A DNA stretch of 64,000 bases from Congeria kusceri (GCA_027627225.1 CM051032.1:59974637-60038636); one strand, 5' to 3'. Positions 46,898 through 60,255 are shown, counted from the first letter of the stretch. Notes: generated by a model not told the origin, from the letters alone. A program made the numbers and translations.

Positions 46898-47372
46898 AAG
46901 AGTAGTTGAATAAATATAAAACATTTCGTTTGTATTTTTTTGTGTATGAACACTAATAAAATGTATAGATCTCAGAAAAAAATAATTGGGTTGAAATAAC
47001 ACCTGTGCACTTAAAACTATGCAGAATGTTTATCATTTCCAGTCTTTGACCTTGAGGCGAAAGACAAGAAGAGGCATGGTATACATATTAAGAAAAGTCT
47101 ATTTTTATTATAGTTTTTACTCTTGGTATCTTTTTCTTTAGTCATTTGACCTTTAAATCGTGTGATCTTTCAATAATAATTTGACCATTCAATTATTTGA
47201 CCTGTACCATTTGACCTTGTAATAATTTGATCTTTAATATTTTTCAAGTGACCTTACTTTAATCAACTTTAAGTTATTTTTTTTTTCGATTTTGTTTGAC
47301 CTTCAAATCATTCAGTTTTATTAAACATTATAGTCAAGTCAGACACACAAATTTCTTTTAGACCATGGATGC

Positions 47373-47378
47373 TTTATT
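47373..47378 (-). terminator. Polyadenylation signal, MADF gene
   Basis: AATAAA on the minus strand lies 94 nt past the stop codon at 47472-47474. Confidence 0.55.
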
Positions 47379-47471
47379 ACAGCATAAGACATGTAATGTG
47401 ACTGAGGCATATATAAAACACATGTTACAAAGAGTAAATAAGTCCAGCGTAACATATAATCCATAGAACAG

Positions 47472-49660
47472 TTAAAGTCCTTCAGTCTCTGACGCAGCTG
47501 ACTTTGATGTCGCATTGCTTCTCTGTGACGGACGTAGACCAGGGGATTCTTCTATGTTTCCGAATGTGGTGACCGTTTCTCCGGATGTCGGATCCTCGCT
47601 GCAGAGTGTCCCACGGGCCTCTCGTAGAGTCTGTGACACCGTCTCCACAAAAGGTCGAGGCGCGGGGGGCGTGTCGAGAGAGGTGTTGAATCCAAGGGAT
47701 GTACGTTGATGTGGGGTGCAAAGTGGCGAAGCATGTTGATCAGACAAGGTCCATGCTTGGTTGATCATGGAGGTGTTGCTGCCGGGTGACACTCCCAACG
47801 ACAAACTTGTTCCGAAGTCCCAGGAGGTGACAGGTGGTGCGGGTCCAGACTGATCTCTGGCTGGATAGGACGTCTGAAACATAGTAACAGATAAACATTA
47901 ATGTAGTGCAAAAAGAAGAATATAAGTTTTATGCATAAAATGTTCATGTTACAAAATAACTGCTATAAGATGTACTATACAATGTCAAAAGCAAAGAAAA
48001 AAAATACCTGTACTTGTGCAAACTGCTGATGCTGCTGCTGCTGCGCACGCGCAGGGTGCGCGGTGAAGGGCAGGAACTGCGGCGCCGGCTGGAAGGCCTG
48101 GGGTTGTGGCTGTTGTGGCTGTGGCTGTAACTGCGGCTGCGGCTGCTGGGCGTCCCTGATGTACCGCATGGCCAGGTTGAACGAGTCGGCCTGGTAGTCC
48201 CGGTAACGCGCCTCGGGTATCTCGCTCTGCACCGATACCAGCCACTCTGCCCAGGCCGTCCGCTCCACCTTCTGGGCTGCAATTGTGGTCTGCACCTGTG
48301 AACAGAACATGTAACATTGCATTTAATTGTAAATAAAAAATACAAGTTTGCATGTTGTAATGTAATGTAAGTATAAGACAATGCTCAAGGTTGCAAGTGT
48401 ATAGTCATGTATTTACCTTCTGTTCAGCCTCCTTGGTCTCCTTGGCACTCTTCTCTAAGTAGTGCACCAAGACTTCCGACAACCCCTTCTTGGACGACTT
48501 AGACGCGGATGGCTTTTTCGTCTCTGCCATCGCCACTACCGAAGTGCTGGGACCCAGCTCATCTGCCACTGACATGTTGTCACCCGACTCCGACTCGTCA
48601 CCACCATCAGCGCCTCCGACCTGAAGCATAAGCAAGCAAAAATGTAATTTGAGTTGTGTGCAAGAATGGATAAGGTAAGAATGCATAAGGTAAGAATGGA
48701 TAACAATTGCATTTTTACAATTATTCGCAATTGTTGTGCAAGAGTTTATGTAATGGTAAGAATGCATAAGAATGCATAAGATGAATGGATAAGAATTGCA
48801 CTAAGACAAACATTACTGTAGTGCAAAAGAAGAATAAAATAAGAATGAATAAGAATATCACAACTCGACACATTCTACGTGCAGATGCTTACCTTTCCGC
48901 ATGTCTCCGACTGTGTCCGAGGCTTGTGGTAGGGGTCTAGGAATGCGTACGCTGCCAACTTGAAACTCTGGAGAGGGGTTATCCTCTTCCCGCCACCTGA
49001 TCCGCTTTTCTTCTTGGTATCTTTCATCAGCTTGTGGTGGTCGGTCCTCATGGAAACAAAATGGCGCTTGATGGCCGCGGCTGAAACACACGAAAAAAGA
49101 GGAAAATGAACATAAGGACATTTAAAAGAAACATTTGTTATTGAAAACTTATTCAAAAACTTTTACAATTATTCACAATTGTCATACAAGGGATACTATA
49201 TAAAGGGCTCACCAGACAGGCCAATTTCCCTGCCGAATTCCGTCAGCTTCATGTCTCGTAGTTGCGTGTTTTTGTAGTTTGGGTCGGCCAGGTCATAGAA
49301 CATGGGCATGCCCTCGAACGAGCTGCTTATCGTCTTCATGGTGTCCATCGATAATTCTTCTAATGGCATCCCCACACGCTGTCTCTTGTTGGATCCGGTG
49401 ATTGACGAGGTAGTGGAGGCTTGCGATGCGTTGTCTTCGAAATCGTCTTCATGTTCGATGGTGTGATCAGTGTCTGTGCTTTCTGGACCCTGTTCCGGTC
49501 TCTTACGCGGTGACATCCTGGTCGTTGCTTTGGTTGGCTTCTTTGGCGCCTTGCCCTTGTCACTAGACTTGCCCTTGCCACTCGCCTTGCCCTTCCCATT
49601 CGCTTTGCCCTTGTCACTCCCCTCTGGTGGTTCCTTGATATCTTTGTGCGGTCGTGGCAT
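47472..49660 (-). CDS. Harbinger second protein: MADF/Myb-SANT-like DNA-binding protein, 5 exons
   Basis: In PIF/Harbinger elements this protein binds the subterminal repeats and carries the nuclease into the nucleus. Exons on the minus strand: 49660-49213, 49080-48893, 48620-48417, 48295-48008 and 47873-47472. All are GT-AG, phases join, total 1530 nt (509 residues). The N-terminal half is basic and low complexity (KGKANGKGKASGKGKSSDKG), plausibly a nuclear localisation region, followed by an acidic/Ser stretch. The MADF-type domain spans exons 1-2: FYDLADPNYKNTQLRDMKLT, EFGREIGLSG, then HFVSMRTDHHKLMK. Exon 3 has a Lys/Glu-rich helix (VLVHYLEKSAKETKEAEQK). Exon 4 is Gln/Pro-rich. ATG 49660 was preferred over the upstream in-frame ATG 49729 because an AG acceptor (TTTCAG) lies just before it and the upstream residues look non-coding. 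No disabling change was seen. Confidence 0.85.
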
Positions 49661-49706
49661 TGTTGTTGTCTGCTGAAAGAAAATTGTACATGTGAAAATT
49701 GACGCG

Positions 49707-49714
49707 CTTATAAA
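49707..49714 (-). promoter_or_regulatory. TATA-like box of the MADF gene
   Basis: TTTATAAG on the minus strand lies about 50 bp upstream of the ATG at 49660 and just downstream of the GC-rich right subterminal region. Confidence 0.5.
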
Positions 49715-50192
49715 GGCCCAGCGATGCATCGCTAATCAAAGACCGATGTTCGAGCGGTAATCGGCCGATGTATATTACATCGCTCATACATTGGTTAACA
49801 TCGTTCGTACATCGGTCGTACATCGTTCGACTATGGGCCAATGTTTGGTCGAACATCGACCGATGATCGGCCGATGTCTGTTGCCCACCACTCACCCCCG
49901 ATGATCTCAGATTCAACGGTTACTGGACGATGCTCGGCCATACATCGGCCGATCCTTGAAAGATGTTTAAAGGATGGGTTGCCGATAAGGAGCGATTTGG
50001 GGCATCGGTGGGGACATCGCTGATTTTTAACTACAACTTATTTTCTCCCGATGACCCCAACCGATTCGCCTGATGGTCTCAGTCACCGTCCGATTACTAT
50101 GGGTGTCCGGCCGGCAGCCAGCCATTTTTATCAAAAAACGCATCGGTTGCCCATCTTATACCCCATCGCTGGATAATGTGACTGATACTTAA

Positions 50193-51552
50193 GGAGCTGT
50201 GTGGGGTTAACGTATTGCACATAAAGAATGGTAACTACACATTTCTACCAACTAGGATAATTAATTCTAAATGTTCAATGTATGTTTGCAATGTATTTCT
50301 ATTAAATGATTCTTTTAGAACTGAACGGAACTTCGCTTTATTTTTAGTTTTAATATAAGATATTGAACCATTTTAAATAGCAATTTATTTTAAATATTAA
50401 ACAACTTGTAATGACAAAAGGTTCAAGAAAATAACAATTAGCAAACAAAGATATGTGTATCCTGAATTCGGATACTTTTTGGAAATGTTTACCCGTTTAA
50501 TGTACACAAATATTCCAATGCACATATTTAGATACATTTACATGTCATATGGCAGTTTGTTTATTATCATTCTTTTGTACTATTTTCAGGCAATATCAAT
50601 GTTGTTTGCATTTGCTCTTCTGCTGACTTATGATCGTTCCGTTTGAAGCAACTTTTAAGTCTTTACGACTACTTTACACACTGAATAATTCACACGAATC
50701 CTGTTGGAGAGACAATACGTTTCATTTTTGACATTTCATCATAAGTGACACGTATGCGATCGCGCAGGTATTAAGGCGGAGCGTAGTAAATTGTAGTCTT
50801 CACTGAAGAATCGTTGTATCAAAGCATGTATTTATCGAACTAATGTACGCATATGTTTGTTTATCTGTAAATAAAGAACGGTCGTTTTTTTATGTGCAGC
50901 TATTCAACTCACTCGTCATTTATTTCGCCTTAGAACTCAAAACCGTTGATTGTTAGCAGATTAAAACGCTTAATCTTTAAAATGCATCAGAAGGAAAATA
51001 CAAATTTATATTTCAGTCTGAGTATTCACAGCACCAATACATAAATCAAAACAAAATTTAGAGAATTGCGAAATCTGGACCGATTGTTTCCCTGATATGT
51101 TCATGTTTCACCCGCAACACAGTCAGCTAATCGAGAATATATTTTTCATTCCAGCATATGTTATTATTTTATTGTATGGACCCTTACTATTTAAACGCAT
51201 GGTATGCATATTTTTTTTATTAAAAAGAAACCTTTTGTCCACTTTTTGCAGTTATAGGATTTCAAACAAAAGTTTCACATCACTGTCGGACATACTGTTC
51301 AGAGTTGTTTCCCATGTTGTAACAAATTTAACAACTGTTTTTTGTGTATATTGTCCACACTTTCTCTGTATAAGGTGGCAAACAACACAAGTAAACATGA
51401 TATGCATGACTATGTTCTTGTCATATTGCATTCAGAACATTTTGAAGATGATGAAACGCTACATGTATACACGTGCACACTGACACTAAAGGCTGTACAT
51501 ACTTTAATGATTGAAATTTAGTTTATGCACTGGATCGATAACTACTTTTTAG
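50193..51552. other. Intergenic, nothing recognised
   Basis: AT-rich DNA. A 128-codon plus frame (51097-51483) is hydrophobic in places but shows no domain, splice context or known motif, and is left unannotated. Confidence 0.5.
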
Positions 51553-53111
51553 ATGTTTCCGCCACTGTCTGCACTGCTACAGACACAGTGTGGTTCAATA
51601 GTCAATGCCTACTGTAACACTGCGACTCTAAAGTGTAAATGTGCCGATTATTCATCAGCGATAACTGCCACGTGTACAGCCGCACGTAAGAATTACACAT
51701 TTACCATTAATATAGGAATTTAGCTTTCAAACAATATATGTACAGGATTCGTTTAATTATATACTCCGTATTTGAATACCCGTTGTAATGGCCAAAACAA
51801 ATAATAGAAAGCTAACAGAGCTTTCTTCCTAATACTTATAACTTCATCAGCACCCTAAAAGGATTTGCCTACTGTTGATTTACACAACTCTGAGTCAGCG
51901 ATGTTTTTTATTAATTAAACGCTACAATTGTATGAATATTTTATGAAAACAAGAAAATGTTCGATTAACATTCTGCATAAATCATTGAGTGTCAATACAG
52001 CATGCGTCACCGCTGCTACCTGCATCGCTTTGGACTTCAAATCGGAATGTTCGGGAACGACAGCTGGCACGGACACATGTCGCTGCCCAACAGCGACACA
52101 TCTGTTGGGAAACGAAGGGAAATGCGCTTTAAATATGCAGTTATTGCTATCAGAATATTTAATCTTCATTTACATTTCGGACATTTTACTGATTATTAAT
52201 GTTATGAAGTCATATAAATTATAAACTGGTTAATTTGGTAATCATACTTTTAAAAGTAATATTAATTGTATATTATTTATTTTGAAAACAACAAAATAAC
52301 AGGGTACTGACGTACTCAAAATTTTAAAACAAACTTTAAAAGAAGGCCAAACAAGCTCGGCCTTAATTAAAAAATGCTGTTTTTTTATTTAGAATATGTT
52401 ACCCTTTCTCATTATTTATATTTAATGTTTACCTGTATTTTACGCAACTATTAATATCATGTGACATGTGTTCATGTTTTATAGTGTCTGTTGGTGATTC
52501 TTGTATACATAGTCCATTAAAATCAATTAAAGCATTAATATTTGTATGAACACTCGTTATTACTTGTTAAGTTTTAATATATAAGTATTTCCCTTTCCTT
52601 TTTCTGTTTAGAATGCACAGCAGATGCAACATGTACTGCTGACTACGCCAACTCTTAATGCTCGGGCACCACAGCCATTGACAAATGCCAATGCAAGCCT
52701 GGGAAGTGATAGGAAATGTGCTTCCTGTATCTGAACTTTTTTCTTAACTTGTATACAAGAAATTCGTGTATTAAGTGACAGTGCGTGTGTGTTTATTATA
52801 GGTTCAAAGATAGCGTGTGTACGTTTCGTATATTATTATGATGCTCTAGAGTATAGACCGTTATAAATAAATTAACGAAAGGTTTATGTTCAATTTTTAG
52901 ATAACCATTTCTTAATATTTTTCACATATTATTGATTTAAAAAAATTTATAGCAAATATTTTTTAAGAATAAATGCCTGTAAAATATAATTCTGAATTAA
53001 TTATGCATTGTTTATTTCTTGACAGGTGCTGCCGGTGTAGTTCTCTCCATGGTGATGATTCTAACTTGCTTAGTAACCACGCTGTTCAAATATCACAATA
53101 TGTTTTACTGA
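51553..53111 (+). pseudogene. Relic of a cysteine-rich (EB/EGF-like) single-pass membrane protein
   Basis: Four exon-like blocks share phase 1 borders. Module A 51553-51685 (CGSIVNAYC, then CKCADYSSAITATC). Module B from 52001 (CIALDFKSECSGTTAGTDTC, then RCP). Module C 52612-52710 (CTADATCTADYANS, then CSGTTAIDKCQC). A terminal block 53026-53111 holds a hydrophobic helix (AAGVVLSMVMILTCLVTTLF) and a 7-residue tail before TGA. The modules align as C-x5-C-x7/8-C-x6-9-C-x-C. Lesions: A is 133 nt, one base too long for a symmetric exon, with the frame change near 51588 between two conserved Cys; B lacks a usable donor after its last Cys; C has in-frame TAA (52656) and TGA (52707). It looks like a tandem-module surface receptor or adhesion protein fragment. 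Function unknown; no signal-peptide exon was found. Confidence 0.6.
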
Positions 53112-56100
53112 GCGTTATGGTGACCAACATATATAATCTAACCTTTAGACCGCTAGTGTTAAATTAGTCATTCGTCAACTGGATTGTAACAATGTTTGCA
53201 AAATCTCTTTCAATGTGTTAATTACTTTCACGAACCACTAGTATAACTTTTTGATCTGTGTTATATTTGATTTGTCTACCTTTGCATGACATTTAAGTAG
53301 TCCAAAGTCCAAACAGTGAAATATTTTGTCGATTACAAAGCGTCATTGTCTTTTCTTTGTGAGTAAACCCGCATTAGTATATGATCACATTGCTTATTAT
53401 TGTTGCCGAAACAGTTCATTTGTTTAAAACTGAAATCATTGAAAAATGTATGTGTGTGTGATTTAATTAAGTCATTATTTGCGAATGATAATTTCATTCA
53501 TTTAATTCGGAAGACTGGTTTAAATTTAAGATTCTGTATTTGGGAATAGCGTGTTATGGGTATTGAAATAATTGCAATGAACTTGCAAATATGTCTTGTA
53601 TGAGCACACGAACTATCAATGACATAACTCATGTATTCTTAAAACAAAAAGAAAATGATATAACAACTTCTGTAATTAAGTATAAAAGCTATACAAAAAA
53701 CTTATTCACGAGCAAGTACTTGCTTTGTCTCTGTTGTGTAATAAAAATTGCTTTAAGAGCGCGTCATGCTTTACTCATCTCGAAAAATATTCGTTTGGGA
53801 ACAACCAACCCAGAAGGTTCTACCGAGTGTTACTCGATCAATCCATAATATTGTAATCTGATCTAAAAATATTTCAAAATCTTGTTAACTTCAATTTAAA
53901 AACAACTTTATCAGTTTTTCTAATTACATGATAATAGTAATCCCTGCAAAATCCGAATTGCAACTGTTCTTTTCAGACGTTTTTACTAGCCATTTTATAC
54001 CAAATATCGCCTGCAACTATTGATTACGTACAGGCATAGTTAGTACAGAACAATAAGCAAACATTTCTATAAAGAGAAGTTAGGATTTAGAAATAACAAT
54101 TTAATTGCAACAGGATACTATTCTACTCGATTTATTAATAATAACTAATTTGAACTTAATAATGCAGGTGGATGCTATATCAAGTAAATATTTGCAATAT
54201 TAATCAATACAACAATATATAACAATCGCTCACAGATAAAACAAATACAACGAAAAAAATATTTTCTATAAATAAAAAAAAATACATTTAATGTAATAAT
54301 GAATACTTTTATATACAGATATGCACGCCATGTAAAGCAAAGTCAAATGTTTACATGTACAATAACATTATTATATATATTTATTTTTGTATTAACTTAT
54401 AACACTTAACGCTAATGACTGGTTTAAACATTATTATACAACCCACAAATAAAAGCTAGTCTAATAGTAATTATTGTTTACGGTAAATTGTATTTAACCG
54501 CACTTCTAATTAAAATAAGACAAAATTGTGTATGAGATTGGCCACAGTGATCAAGATCTTTAAGTATAGAGCTTTTTATTGGTTATACAAATCAGTTGTC
54601 CAAAAGCACATCGTTAATAATTGTTACGTAAATTATGTTGCTTAAAACGGTTCATACACATTACATAGATAATACTAGGTAAGTGTTGAATAAAGATAAG
54701 TTTATTTAGCGATGTTTAGAAAACTTGAACCACGAGCCTCTGCGAGTGTTAAAACAAGAGTGGTATTTTTAAGAACGAGGAATTCACTGAGCTTAACTTT
54801 AAAATAATAAATGAGTTATTTCCCATTAAACATTTATCACGAAACTATGGTTCTATTTACTTGTGTAGCATGTGCATTACCCAGTAAATTATTGCAACGC
54901 ATTGGTTTGCAAACTTTAGTATATTGTTAAAGTTATCTTTTTATATCAAGCAAATCTTAAGGAGATATTCAGGTAATTTAAACTGTAAACATTTAGCTAT
55001 TCAGTGTTACTCGTAAAACAGGAGTGGTGATTTTAAGAACGATAAATCCACTGAGCTGAAGTTTAAAATAAAAAATAAGTTTGAAATAATAAATAAGTTA
55101 TTTCCCATTAAACATTTATCACGGAATTATGGTTCTATTTACATTGTGCCTTAACCAGCAAATTATTGCAAAGCATTGGCTGTGCAAGCTTTAATATATT
55201 GTTAAAGATATCCTTTTATATCGAGCAATATTTCAATCTTAATCATATTACTATATTGCTTGTTAGTTCTGTTCATTACTGTGTGTTACGAAATTACCAG
55301 TGTTAACTTTCAGTTAGTATTAAAGTAGTGTTTCTTTAATGTCATTATTACAATTTAATCTCAAATATTCTACATTGACACCTTAATCAAGACGTTAAAC
55401 ACGTGTTCTTTTCAAAAATAATATAGTTCATCATTTCAATGCATGGTACTTGTTTTTGCGAAGATGCAAATGGATTGGAATCTCTACTTTCCGATTCGTA
55501 GATAATTATTTGTCATCAATGTTCAAGATACCGTATGCGATCGAAAGAAAAACGAGTTGGTTATCTATTTGAACAACTTTAATATAGATTACTTACGTTA
55601 TCGCCAAACAGTTTCGGATTTGTCGTTTCAAATTAATTTGAGCACTTGCACAACCATGAAAGATTTTACTATTTAAACACGACAATGCCAAATATGCCAA
55701 AGATGTTGACTCATAAATTGTATTGTATAGACAAACTTTGAAAAATTATGTATTTAGCACAATGGACCTTGTTTTCATTGAATTTATTTCGATAATTTTA
55801 AATAATAATCCAACGTTAAGATAGTTTATGTAACGAAACCCTTGCTAGTGGTTTTCAATGGAAGTAAGTTTGAAAAGTCATGTGTAACTTATTTTCAAGA
55901 GTTGTTTCATACAGATAATCTGATTAAACATTATAATTAACTCTAAAATTTAAGACTAAGCTGTAGAGATAAACACGGTTAAACAAGATGTGTTAAAGAT
56001 TAAACGGTATTCACTCATTCTTTCAAATTGTTCGCAACTTGTTGATCCCTTGTATTGATTATATCAACAAAACAAAGGCGGATTATTCAAACGTCTATGT

Positions 56101-58482
56101 GAAGTCAATGCCAATTACTATCTTTGCATGATAACGGGAGTTAACAAACACGTGCTTTTAGCTCTCCTGGCCACGACCTGTTAAGCGTTGTGCTGTGGTC
56201 GAATCATTCGACTGGAAGGACACCGAGCCTAAAGCGCTTGGTGGGCTTTGCAAGGTCAGACGTACGCTGTTTCAGAGTGTGAAACAATAGAGTACAAGAT
56301 ACGTGACTCTGTGGTAGCCGTTGTAGCCATGACGTCGCCTGGGGTTAAAAACGGGTTTCATCCAGGTAATAGTGCAAGGAGCACACTGGTTAGAAAAATC
56401 GGGCAGTTTTATCAGATGGTTTTCGACTTCCCGCTAACGTAACGCGTAACCTTGCGTTACAATGATCGAAAACGAAGAGAAAAGTTACAGCATTTGCACA
56501 GAGACATAACTTTGTATAGCCTATCACGACAAATAACTAAAGCTTTCATTTTATTTCCAGACAAAATAAGTAAACACATTGCTGGTTATAACGTGAATGA
56601 ACTCCAATGAGTAAGTTTGGAAATACAACGAACATGGCTCCATACTTCTTTTAGACATGTACATCAGTATGTAACAGGCTAAACTTTTACACAAGTATTC
56701 GTTACTTTATAATATATTTTATCGGGAAATGGGAAAAACAGAACTATAGGATATTCAAATTTGAATATTTTAGCTGAAGGATATGCTTAACATAACCATG
56801 AATCAGTCCATAAAACAGTGTGAAGTAGGTGCTACCCTCATTGATAAGGCATAACGCTGAATAAGATGGGGAATTGAGTCGGAGTTAGGAAGACAACCTG
56901 TTTCACTACTCTGACGATCGGGAATAGATCTGAGAGGCATATGCTAAATCTGAACTTCATGCAGCTGGATAATTTTTATTAGAACTTGATGGGTCAACCG
57001 ATTTGCTCCACGATGTAACATGTTCATTTTGCTGTACGGTCAAAAAACGCAATATACTGTTCATTGGAATAGCTTTCATTGAGAACAAATAGCATGTTTG
57101 TGGTGTATCTGTTTGGTCTTTGTAAGGATTATCTTTGTAAAAGATAGTAGAGTGAACTAGGTTAATTATGCAGTCTGACTTTTTTTATACCAGATAAAGA
57201 TGTGTGTGTAGCTTAGATCTTGCTTTAAAAAAAAAATTATGTGTTCACTTATTTCTGCGAGACTAGTCAAATAACTCGTTCTATATAAATAATAGCTTGC
57301 GCCGATTGTCACTGTATAGACTTATTCTTAAGGCATGACGACGGTGCCAATTGGTGGGGTTTCTCATCGAGCTAGTAATGACCTGTGTTGTTTCCATCGA
57401 ACTTAGTTTCTTTCCTATCTTGTGACTTAAGATTTCTGCAGAGTGACATACTTTAGATGTACCCAAAACATTTCAGGACATCTGGTGTCATCACGCAAAG
57501 ACTGCAGCTTGTGCACCAATAGTGAATGGATGTTGTTGTTCCAGTTGCCAGCAACTCCTTTCCAAAGTTTGACGTTTAAGCGTCCGATACTTTTGACACT
57601 GTCGTCAGAACATCGATGTTCAGGAAATGCTTACAATTGAATAAAACGTTTCTGCAGGCTGTCCTTGGAATGGCTGGACGTACAAGGCAAACTTTACTAT
57701 TTAATCTGACATTTCGTATGCAAAGAAGGGTGATTCGGGCGTAAACAGTGCATCTTGAAAATGTAATGTAGGGTGTGGAGTACAGTGACCACCCTTCACA
57801 AGTTTGACTTGAGTAGTGGTTAACGTGTCGAACTTTTGATCTGGGTGCCCTAATTTTGAGCAACTGTGGATGCATTTGTATGCTGGATTTTGCCATTTGT
57901 TTGAGTTTAATATATCAGAAGCATTTGTTGTTGGGGACGAAAACGACTATGACTATGATTTATGACGAAAAGATGTGAGTACGTCCCAAAATTAATAAAC
58001 TGTAAGAAACTTCAGACCAAAATCACAGTATCTTGTTGCAACAATTCATAAATTTCTTTATTAACATGAAACATTAACGGTTTTTTTTCTCACTTCCTGC
58101 ATTCATTCGATGGTTGTTCTTGAATAAACATGACGTGTATTTGCAATAACCAAATCAAACTGGGTTCTTAGTCAGTACATTTTATTAAGCCCCGCTTACT
58201 TGATATTTGTTTCATGCCTTCAAAAGGCTTATGTTCAGTTGTTAGTTAGCAGTTGAATAATAATATAGTCACTGGTACAAACGTGTTCATCTGAAATGGA
58301 CACCTAAATACAAAAAGCCGGCGATGATTATTACTAAAGCTGGTAGATCACTGAATTGTTTGTCTATTGTCAAAACACTGCGTACTAAATATTTGTCAAA
58401 TATTCATCTTGTACATAGTTTTCAAGAGTTTTATATTAAATTCCTGTGTCCGGTTTTATGCGAATAATTATAATTTTCAATT
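53112..58482. other. Gene-free stretch, diverged duplications
   Basis: No recognisable exon. It contains a diverged direct repeat at 54747-55235. The slightly GC-richer patch around 56150-56450 has a 64-codon frame with no known match. The remainder is AT-rich. Confidence 0.5.
54747..55235. repeat. Diverged tandem duplication, about 215-230 bp per copy
   Basis: Segments 54747-54962 and 55003-55235 share GAGTTATTTCCCATTAAACA / AAGTTATTTCCCATTAAACA, then TTTATCACG, TATGGTTCTATTTAC and TATATTGTTAAAG. Indels and substitutions indicate an older event. Not coding. Confidence 0.8.
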
Positions 58483-58640
58483 TATTATCGTATAAATGAA
58501 AGCTCACAGAGACTAACCTTTGTTATTAAACAAGTCAATAAAAATAAAATAAAATAAAAATTCATTATCGTATGAATGAAAGCTCACAGAGACTAACCAT
58601 TGTTATTAAACAAGTCAATACTAATAAAATAAGCAAACCA
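58483..58640. repeat. 80-bp tandem duplication
   Basis: AATGAAAGCTCACAGAGACT and the following TTGTTATTAAACAAGTCAAT occur in both units, starting near 58484 and 58564. A few substitutions and an AAAATAAAAT run separate them. Confidence 0.85.
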
Positions 58641-59934
58641 TCACCGATTGCAATTTCCAATCACTAAAGTACGAGATTTAAAAATTGTACAAAACAATGA
58701 ATGCATTGTTTAGCTGCATGACTGTTCAATAGTCGGTGTTTCTCAAATGAACTTTACGAAAATGAGTATTTACATAAGTTGTTTAATAATCATGTCTTTC
58801 ATAGATTTTGAAGTTTTGAGAACATATTTTTAGGTAATACATTTTAACACCAAGAAAAAAGCAAATAGCAGTAGTATTCAAGGTTCTTATACAATCTCAA
58901 ATCCCCTTTTTTTCGAAATCAGGGGAAATGTTTCGAATGTTCTATCGTTGCAACGCAACTTGTCGACATAAATTCATTTATGTGAACTTAATTTCACGCA
59001 ACACAGTATTTTTCTGTAATAACTTTAGAAGTTACCTGAATGGGAGTATCCGTTTATCTGTATTGATTATTCGCTGAAAACAAATTGTACGACGCAGCGG
59101 GTACGTTTTTCTTCTAATCGTCACGGCGACGTCGCTACGCATAACAGCGATTTAGTGACGTTACATAAATGCTCATAACTTCGGCGTTTTTCAGCCGATT
59201 TTTTTTAAATTCTTTTAAGTGCGAACTCGAAATTAATTGTTATATTCATATCTGTAAAAATCTGAAAATCTTAACTTTTGTCATTATATATATCGGCGAA
59301 AAGTGCATGTTTCTTTGTTTTTTCACTGATGGAATTATATTTATTCGAATTGTAGACGAAATTGCAAATCATGGCCTTCGTTTGCATTGAATAACAAGGT
59401 TGCAGACATTTGGAAAATGGTCAAAATAATACCTCTTGATGGGAGAACACAAATACTTATTTAATAACCCACCGAGCCACAAAAAACGGCATTTATGTTG
59501 AACGTAGATCTTTGTCATTTTATGAAAAAAATAAAACAGCGTCAGAAACCGATTTTCATTGAGAAATGCTTCCAGTTTTACAAACGGATCCGATTCGTGG
59601 GCGAATCTGTAAATGTCTACGCAGATGCGCCCCGGAAATTAACTGAATCCTTTAAATTCAGCACTTCTTTCACAACACACGATTGTGTGGCTGGCAAGTT
59701 GAACTAAATTTAATGTAAACAGGTGCCTTACGAATCAAAAGTCAGATTCTAATTTCAATTGCAATAAATGAATACGTAACAAAAACTGACTACCGAACTG
59801 CAAGCTATAATAAACGTCTACAAAATCGAAGATATCAAGGCAAAGAAGCTGCGGAATGCCTTACGTAGTACCACGAATTAGAGAAAGACTTAAACATGTA
59901 GTCTGTCAGCAATACACGGTGAAGATACATATAA

Positions 59935-60255
59935 TTGAAATATTGTGCAAGTCCCATTATTCCATTTTCTTTATCAATTACTAAAAATGATCAAACATAT
60001 CTGAAAAGGTGCCAACCTACTATGAAGACAAATAATTTAGATGTGCCATTTAATTTATATGTTCAGCAGAGTCCCTTGTGTAAAGCAAACACTTCGGGCA
60101 AAGCATTTGGAATGTTTGATTTGACAAAGAAAGACTCACTTATACTCGTTATTTATGTAAGTAGCAATGGGAAGAACAAGCAGACATACCTGGCCACCAC
60201 ATGTGGAGGTGAAACAGATTGTCATGCAGTTGTCTACACAGTTTTATCATACTAA
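59935..60255 (+). other. Uncertain ORF, 106 codons, no firm homology
   Basis: It opens MKYCASPIIPFSLSITKNDQ and ends with a segment GKAFGMFDLTKKDSLILVIY followed by several Cys and TVLSY. The GMFxLxxxDSLxLxxY rhythm recalls the late beta-strands of C1q/TNF jelly-roll domains (GVFxLxxGDRIxV), but no other part of such a domain is visible and I do not assign it. An AATAAA lies about 110 nt downstream. A 70-codon frame at 59495-59707 lies upstream in a different frame. Could be a single-exon remnant or chance. Confidence 0.25.

Larger units (their letters stand above)
44915..50189. mobile_element. PIF/Harbinger DNA transposon, about 5.3 kb, near full length
   Basis: Two convergent genes of the Harbinger pair (DDE nuclease on plus, MADF/Myb-like protein on minus) lie between similar termini: TCAGTCACATTTCC at 44919 and, in reverse complement, TCAGTCACATTATCC at the right end (50171-50185). 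Taking four more bases on each side, TAA flanks both ends (44912-44914; 50190-50192), the 3-bp TWA-type duplication expected of the superfamily. The first four terminal bases do not match each other, so the exact edges are uncertain. About 400 bp at each end is GC-richer than the surroundings and full of CGGCCGG, ATCGGCCGATG and CGGACATCG motifs, probable transposase-binding subterminal repeats. TATA boxes sit just inside both ends. Confidence 0.85.

Noticed and set aside
51097..51483. 128-codon hydrophobic plus frame as the 5' exon of the Cys-rich relic
   Set aside because: No signal-peptide layout, no donor in phase 1, and composition typical of AT-rich non-coding DNA.
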